Of a stretch of DNA of 46,323 nucleotides, positions 42,147 through 46,323 are shown one piece after another. Position numbers and translations under genes: made by a program. The DNA is from Flavobacteriales bacterium (GTDB lineage Bacteria > Bacteroidota > Bacteroidia > Flavobacteriales > Flavobacteriaceae): the NCBI GenBank assembly GCA_017302935.1, contig JAFLBT010000004.1, positions 1 to 46,323 on the forward strand, read 5' to 3'. Below the pieces are notes generated by a model. It saw nothing but the letters and a program-made list of their open reading frames with translations. It ran no database searches and had not been told where the DNA came from. Position 1 is the stretch's first letter; each line of letters starts with the position of its first letter.

Positions 42147-42938
42147 TTATAAGTCTTGAGCATTTGCAATTAATTCTGCTACATCCATAACCTTAATGCT
42201 GGCTTCTTTTTCTTTATTTTTCACACCATCAGTCATCATGGTATTGCAAAACGGACAACCCGCTGCAATAATATCCGGTTTGGTTTCCAATGCATCTTCG
42301 GTACGTTCGATATTTACTTCTTTATTACCGGGCTCGGCGTCTTTAAACATTTGGGCTCCTCCTGCTCCACAACATAAACCATTGGCACGAGAACGTTTCA
42401 TTTCAAGTAATTCAACATCCAGTTTTTGAATCAAATCACGAGGTGCTTCATACACATTGTTGGCTCTTCCTAAATAGCAAGGATCGTGAAAGGTAATTCG
42501 TTTTCCTTTGAATTGGCCGCCTTCAATCGTTAGACGACCCTCATCTAGTAACGATTTTAAAAATTGAGTATGGTGCACCACTTCATAGGTTCCGCCAAGT
42601 TCCGGATATTCGTTTTTTAATGTATTGAAACAGTGCGGACAAGCTGTCACAATTTTTTTTACTTCATAAGCATCCATCACTTGAATATTCATCATGGCTT
42701 GCATTTGAAATAAAAATTCGTTTCCGGCTCTTTTTGCCGGATCACCGGTACAACTTTCTTCTGTTCCTAAAACGGCAAAAGAAACATTGGCACGGTTTAA
42801 AATCCGTACAAAAGCTTTGGTAATTTTTTTGGCTCTATCGTCAAAACTACCGGCACAACCTACCCAAAATAAAACTTCGGGTTGTCTGCCTTGAGCCATC
42901 ATTTCTGCCATAGTTGGCACTACTAGATTTTCTGCCAT
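42147..42938 (-). CDS. HdrB-like (Fe-S)-binding protein with two CCG domains
   Basis: 263 residues with duplicated cysteine-rich CCG domains: WVGCAGSFDDRA and TACPHCFNTLKNEYP in the first half; FHDPCYLGRAN, GLCCGAGGAQMF and AAGCPFCNTMM in the second. Such domains hold a [4Fe-4S] cluster or FeS-ligand site in heterodisulfide-reductase HdrB, GlpC and lactate-oxidation proteins. With the HdrC-like membrane protein at 43540-44865 it should form a membrane-associated redox complex. Electron donor and acceptor are unknown. Cytoplasmic face. Confidence 0.88.
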   Translation of the reverse strand: MAENLVVPTMAEMMAQGRQPEVLFWVGCAGSFDDRAKKITKAFVRILNRANVSFAVLGTEESCTGDPAKRAGNEFLFQMQAMMNIQVMDAYEVKKIVTACPHCFNTLKNEYPELGGTYEVVHHTQFLKSLLDEGRLTIEGGQFKGKRITFHDPCYLGRANNVYEAPRDLIQKLDVELLEMKRSRANGLCCGAGGAQMFKDAEPGNKEVNIERTEDALETKPDIIAAGCPFCNTMMTDGVKNKEKEASIKVMDVAELIANAQDL

Positions 42939-43014
42939 GCTTTATAGATTGTTAGATGGTTAGATTATTAGATTTTCAGAAAATCGGAAAATCTAATAAT
43001 CTAAAAATCGTTAA
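42939..43014 (-). repeat. Wordy spacer with an 18-bp inverted repeat before the HdrB-like gene
   Basis: Read on the minus strand, AATCTAATAATCTAA words recur, followed by CCATCTAACAATCTATAAAGC and the ATG. Perfect 18-bp arms at 42960-42977 and 42987-43004 enclose a 9-nt loop, so a strong stem-loop would precede the start codon. No T run follows, so it is not a normal terminator. Confidence 0.8.
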
Positions 43015-43461
43015 TTATTCATGATGTTCGTCATCAAAAACCTGAATGGTTACTTCTTTTTCAACCAAATCGGTAAATTTACCTCTGTAACGAGTGGCTT
43101 TTACTAAATGGTTGTCAATCCAATGGTAATTCCCACCTCTGGGTTTTCCCATTACCATACCGTGGTATTTGAATCCGTGTTTTTTCAACCAAATTTCGGT
43201 ATATTCTCTATGTGCTTCGGTTCTGGATGTAAAAAAGAAAATGATGTGACCTTCATCATACCATTTATTCAATGTTTTTAAAGCATCCGGATATACTTCT
43301 GCTGTCAGCATTCGATCGGGTTCCTCGTTTGGAATATCGTCGCAAATGGTACCGTCAATATCAATCAAATAATTTTTAATTCCCGGAGGTAAAATTGGGC
43401 TTAAATGTTGACCATTTTCGGTCACCGTTTGTAATTTCTTTTCAATGTCTTCCGCTTTCAT
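43015..43461 (-). CDS. HAD-like hydrolase
   Basis: 148 residues with the HAD nucleophile motif YLIDIDGTIC (about 32-41), a Thr/Ser motif FFFTSRTEAHRE and a later Lys/Asp region MGKPRGGNYHWIDN. It resembles small polynucleotide-kinase-type or sugar-phosphate phosphatases. Similar proteins are sometimes labelled phosphoheptose isomerase, which the motifs do not support. It sits between the HdrC- and HdrB-like genes, which is a puzzling place for a phosphatase. Substrate unknown. Confidence 0.8.
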   Translation of the reverse strand: MKAEDIEKKLQTVTENGQHLSPILPPGIKNYLIDIDGTICDDIPNEEPDRMLTAEVYPDALKTLNKWYDEGHIIFFFTSRTEAHREYTEIWLKKHGFKYHGMVMGKPRGGNYHWIDNHLVKATRYRGKFTDLVEKEVTIQVFDDEHHE

Positions 43462-43464
43462 TTT

Positions 43465-43504
43465 TTAAATTTTAATTTGTTTCACATGCATTAAACACCT
43501 CCCC
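43465..43504 (-). other. Shine-Dalgarno-like site and 8-codon mini-ORF before the HAD gene
   Basis: On the minus strand GGGGAGGTG (43496-43504) stands 4 nt before an ATG (43489-43491) that opens a frame of eight codons (MHVKQIKI), with its stop at 43465-43467. The HAD start is in the same frame 3 nt later. Strong Shine-Dalgarno sites are rare in this phylum. It could be chance or a leader peptide coupled to the HAD gene. Confidence 0.4.
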
Positions 43505-43539
43505 AAGCCTCACATATATGGGAAATTGTTTGGTTTATA

Positions 43540-44865
43540 TTAGTTTTCGTCTTTCCAGTTTAATCGGTCCATTTGATTGTATTGCCATGGAGCTCCGTTG
43601 TTTTCTATATTAGTCATCATAGCATTGAGCGACATAGGAGCAGCACTTTGTTCCATAACCAAATATCTTCTCATGTCCATTATAATAGATAATGGACTGA
43701 TATTAACCGGACATTCTTCTACACAAGCATTGCAAGAAGTACAAGCCCATAGTTCTTCCGAAGTGATGTAATCATTTAATAATGATTTATTATCCGGTAC
43801 AAAAACACCTTTGTTGGCATCGATGTTTTTACCCACTTCTTCCAATCGATCACGAGTATCCATCATTATTTTTCGTGGAGACAATTTCTTTCCGGTTTGA
43901 TTTGCCGGACAAGAGGAAGTACATCGACCACATTCTGTACACGTATAGGCATTGAGTAATTGAACCCAATTCAAATCTTGTACATCACTTGCACCAAACT
44001 TAGTCGGAACAGCATCAGGATTGGCAGGAGCGGCAAAAGGATCGGCACTAGGATCCAACATTAATTTTACTTCGTTGGTAACACTTTCTAAATTATCAAA
44101 CTTTCCTTTGGCATTCAGATCAGCAAAATAGGTATTCGGAAAAGCTAAAAGAATATGCAAATGTTTTGAAAAATATAAATAATTCAAGAAAACCAAAATC
44201 CCACAAATGTGTAACCACCAAGCGGCACGTTCAATTACTATCACAACTCCTTCTGAAAGGCCATTGAAAAGCGGTGCAATAAACTGACTTACCGGAAAAC
44301 TCCCCGCTTCATTGTAATGATGCACATCCATTTGTTGCAACCATAAATCTGCTGCATTCATAAGTAGGAACAAAGACATCAATACGATTTCAAAATATAA
44401 AATATAATTGGCATCACTTTTGGGCCATGCTTTCAAATCAGAACTGATAAAACGCTTTAATTTGATTACATTTCTTCTGGTCCAGAAAAGGATGACAGCA
44501 ACCACCACTAAAACGGCTAATATTTCAAAAGAAGCGATTAAAACATCGTAAAATCCTCCCATGAATGCAAAAACTCGGTGTGTTCCAAAAAGACCATCAA
44601 TAATGATTTCTAACAACTCTAAGTTAATGATTATAAAACCAATATACACAATTATATGAAGTATTCCGGCGATAGGCCTTTTTACCATTTTGGATTGACC
44701 TAGAGCAATCATAGCCATATTTTTCCATCGTTCGGACGGGTAGTCTTTTCGGTTTACATCTTGTCCTAATTTGATATTTCGGATTAATTTTTTGACATTA
44801 ATCGTAAAATATCCAAAACCAAGTGCTAAAAGAATCGAAAATAAAAAATTATCTAAATAACTCAT
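43540..44865 (-). CDS. HdrC/NarI-like membrane (Fe-S)-binding protein
   Basis: 441 residues. The first ~245 hold about five membrane helices with spaced His residues, resembling a haem-binding NarI-type domain. The C-terminal part has two [4Fe-4S] motifs: CTECGRCTSSCP (about 308-319) and CTSCNACVEECP (about 375-386). The layout is that of HdrC/HdrE-type or DsrM/K-like subunits passing electrons between the quinone pool and the HdrB-like partner at 42147-42938. The direction of flow is unknown. It begins 6 bp after the MlaD-type gene. Confidence 0.87.
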   Translation of the reverse strand: MSYLDNFLFSILLALGFGYFTINVKKLIRNIKLGQDVNRKDYPSERWKNMAMIALGQSKMVKRPIAGILHIIVYIGFIIINLELLEIIIDGLFGTHRVFAFMGGFYDVLIASFEILAVLVVVAVILFWTRRNVIKLKRFISSDLKAWPKSDANYILYFEIVLMSLFLLMNAADLWLQQMDVHHYNEAGSFPVSQFIAPLFNGLSEGVVIVIERAAWWLHICGILVFLNYLYFSKHLHILLAFPNTYFADLNAKGKFDNLESVTNEVKLMLDPSADPFAAPANPDAVPTKFGASDVQDLNWVQLLNAYTCTECGRCTSSCPANQTGKKLSPRKIMMDTRDRLEEVGKNIDANKGVFVPDNKSLLNDYITSEELWACTSCNACVEECPVNISPLSIIMDMRRYLVMEQSAAPMSLNAMMTNIENNGAPWQYNQMDRLNWKDEN

Positions 44866-44871
44866 AAAAAC

Positions 44872-45837
44872 TTATTTTTTAGATTGAGTTGAATCGGTTT
44901 CTTTGGGAGCTACGTAAGGTTTGTTTTTCTTTCCGAACAAAGAAACATTTACATATCGTGTAGGATTTAACCGTAAATCTTGTAGCAAAAGTTCCAATTC
45001 TTTGGATGATTTGGTAAAATTTTCATACATCTTATCATCTTTCAATAATTTACCCATTGTTCCATTTCCGGCTTCAAGGTTAGCCATTATTTTATCAACA
45101 CTTGCCAAAGTTTTTTCTAAATTTTGAACCGTTTGTTTAAGGTTAGCTTGAGCAAGAGAATCAGAAATTTTTTCAAAATTGGAAGAAACTTTTTCAAAAT
45201 TGGTAACCACATTATTTAATTTTCCTTTGTTGGAAGAAATAAGCTCATTTGCTCCATTTGATGCTTGATTTAATGCCGAAAGTGTTTCACTTAACTCGCT
45301 AAAACTTTTCTTTAAATCATTTTTGGCTTTTTCATCCAATAAACTGTTTACATTCAATAAAACTAAATCAGCACTTTCCATTGCTTTTTCAATTTTCTCT
45401 TGTAAGGGTGCTAATTTTTCAGAAACTAATTCCGTTAAACCGGGCTTAACACCACCTTTTAGAAAACCACCATCCTCAATAAAAGTTTTATCGTCAAGGT
45501 TGGGAACTATTTGAATCTGCTTACCACCTATTAATCCCGGTTCATAAATTCTGGCTAAACTAGATTTAGAAATTTTAAAATCCGAATTAATTTGAAGTTC
45601 TACTAATAACTTTCCTGAATCATCAGAAAATTGTATGTTTTTTACTTTACCTATTATTAATCCATTAATGGTTACCGGTGAAGAAGACATAAGTCCTTCT
45701 ACATCATCATATAAAACATAAATTGTTTTATGATTGGACAAAATATCAGTTCCTTTTAAAAAACTATATCCCCAAATAAATAATAAAATGGCTGATATAA
45801 CCAGTATGGCAGTTTTAATCTCTCTTGATAGTTTCAA
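44872..45837 (-). CDS. MlaD/MCE-family lipid transport protein
   Basis: 321 residues: one N-terminal membrane helix (about 10-27), an MCE domain (about 37-115, with LYDDVEGLMSSSPVTINGLIIGKVKNI) and a long helical region (about 140-290, LEKTLASVDKIMANLEAGNGTMG). MCE proteins ferry phospholipids between inner and outer membranes with an ABC permease and ATPase, which are not in this window. It follows the amidase gene by 36 bp and precedes the HdrC-like gene by 6 bp, so all are likely co-transcribed. Confidence 0.9.
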   Translation of the reverse strand: MKLSREIKTAILVISAILLFIWGYSFLKGTDILSNHKTIYVLYDDVEGLMSSSPVTINGLIIGKVKNIQFSDDSGKLLVELQINSDFKISKSSLARIYEPGLIGGKQIQIVPNLDDKTFIEDGGFLKGGVKPGLTELVSEKLAPLQEKIEKAMESADLVLLNVNSLLDEKAKNDLKKSFSELSETLSALNQASNGANELISSNKGKLNNVVTNFEKVSSNFEKISDSLAQANLKQTVQNLEKTLASVDKIMANLEAGNGTMGKLLKDDKMYENFTKSSKELELLLQDLRLNPTRYVNVSLFGKKNKPYVAPKETDSTQSKK

Positions 45838-45873
45838 TGCAATTTATTTTTTACAAATGTATAATAATTCTAG

Positions 45874-46323
45874 TTACTTTTTTTTCAAAGCTTCTTGAAT
45901 GCTGATTTTTTTGCCGTTCTTAAAAGCTACAATAAACGATGATTCATATCCTTTTTCTTTGGCTTCAGCTAATTTTGTTTTGGCTTCTTCATAGCTGGAG
46001 GTTTCCGCATAAAAATATTTATATAATGCATTATCAACTACCAATGAAATGGGCGATAAACCTTTAAAATTCTGCGGAACTAAATCTAATTTTTTTCCGC
46101 TTGCTGAAATTTGGATTTTAAAGACGGCTTCCTCAGTTGATGGTTTTGCTACGATTTCAGGTTCAATTTTTTTAACTTCTTTTGTTTTAGGTGTATCAAT
46201 TTTAGATAAGCTTTCATTTGGAACTGATTTTTCTTTTTCTCTTTCTCTTTTATCAACAACAATTGTTCCGCCATAATATTCTTTTTTATAGGATAAAATA
46301 GCATCTGCGATTCCTTTTGCTAA
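45874..46323 (-). CDS. N-acetylmuramoyl-L-alanine amidase, C-terminal end (partial)
   Basis: The frame is open to the window edge on the minus strand; 149 residues are visible. It begins LAKGIADAILSYKKEYYGG, which resembles the last helix of an Amidase_3 cell-wall amidase (AKGIA.AI..YK). A charged linker follows (KREREKEKSVP... KEVKKIEPEIV), then a ~75-residue SPOR-like domain (VFKIQISASGKKLDL ... GYESSFIVAFKNGKKISIQEAL) that may bind denuded glycan. The catalytic domain lies outside the window, so the identity rests on this short similarity. Confidence 0.7.
   Translation of the reverse strand, partial: LAKGIADAILSYKKEYYGGTIVVDKREREKEKSVPNESLSKIDTPKTKEVKKIEPEIVAKPSTEEAVFKIQISASGKKLDLVPQNFKGLSPISLVVDNALYKYFYAETSSYEEAKTKLAEAKEKGYESSFIVAFKNGKKISIQEALKKK

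Noticed and set aside
43015..43461. Phosphoheptose isomerase, a label seen on relatives
   Set aside because: The LIDIDGT motif and following segments are of the HAD type; no SIS domain is visible.

Overview
The window looks like chromosomal DNA of a member of the Bacteroidota, most likely a Flavobacterium-like species of Flavobacteriaceae. The reasons are the low GC content, a secreted protein with a type IX secretion C-terminal domain, promoters of the Bacteroidota form TTTG-N19-TANNTTTG, A-rich leaders instead of Shine-Dalgarno sites, many short lipobox lipoproteins and a bacillithiol gene. It is almost fully coding. No stretch over 300 bases lacks a gene, and I see no insertion sequence, CRISPR array or rRNA.

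Bases 1-7830 (+) hold a catabolic operon: the end of an anthraniloyl/salicylyl-CoA 5-hydroxylase, a benzoate-CoA-ligase-family enzyme, a hotdog thioesterase, a branch-1 nitrilase, a gentisate-1,2-dioxygenase-like bicupin, an acylpyruvate (FAA) hydrolase and a maleate isomerase. Read in order, they make a CoA-primed gentisate-type route. The nitrilase suggests that the substrate may be anthranilate, through 5-hydroxyanthranilate, maleamylpyruvate and maleamate to fumarate. A lipoprotein gene and a KilA-N gene interrupt the operon. Its last five genes are each preceded by a peculiar wordy quasi-repeat spacer, and similar spacers recur at 37979-38076, 42051-42146 and 42939-43014. A CotH-type secreted protein follows (7869-9941).

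Bases 9943-16108 (-) form a sulfane-sulfur/persulfide module: thioredoxin, a lipoprotein rhodanese, two CstB-like persulfide dioxygenase-rhodanese fusions, a YeiH-type exporter, a TauE/SafE exporter and a Cys-rich Crp/Fnr regulator. The three transcription units share a palindrome, TGTAAC-N4-GTTACA or a degenerate copy, lying exactly 21 nt from a -7 element. This suggests a small autoregulated regulon.

Bases 16280-24113 hold a secreted dienelactone-hydrolase-like protein, an M28 peptidase, another TauE-like transporter, a YegP/DUF1508 protein, tRNA-His, bshB1, an isochorismate synthase, a MenI-like thioesterase and two lipoproteins. Bases 24250-38469 are housekeeping: purL, a sulfatase/LTA-synthase-like membrane protein, a long-chain acyl-CoA synthetase, an RluD-type synthase with a PASTA protein, ddl-coaD-M14 peptidase, and a NUDIX gene divergent from pyrE. 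Bases 38479-46323 (-) hold a GH3/beta-lactamase fusion and a run containing the end of an amidase, an MlaD/MCE protein, two HdrC/HdrB-like Fe-S proteins with a HAD-like gene between them, and a conserved protein of unknown function.
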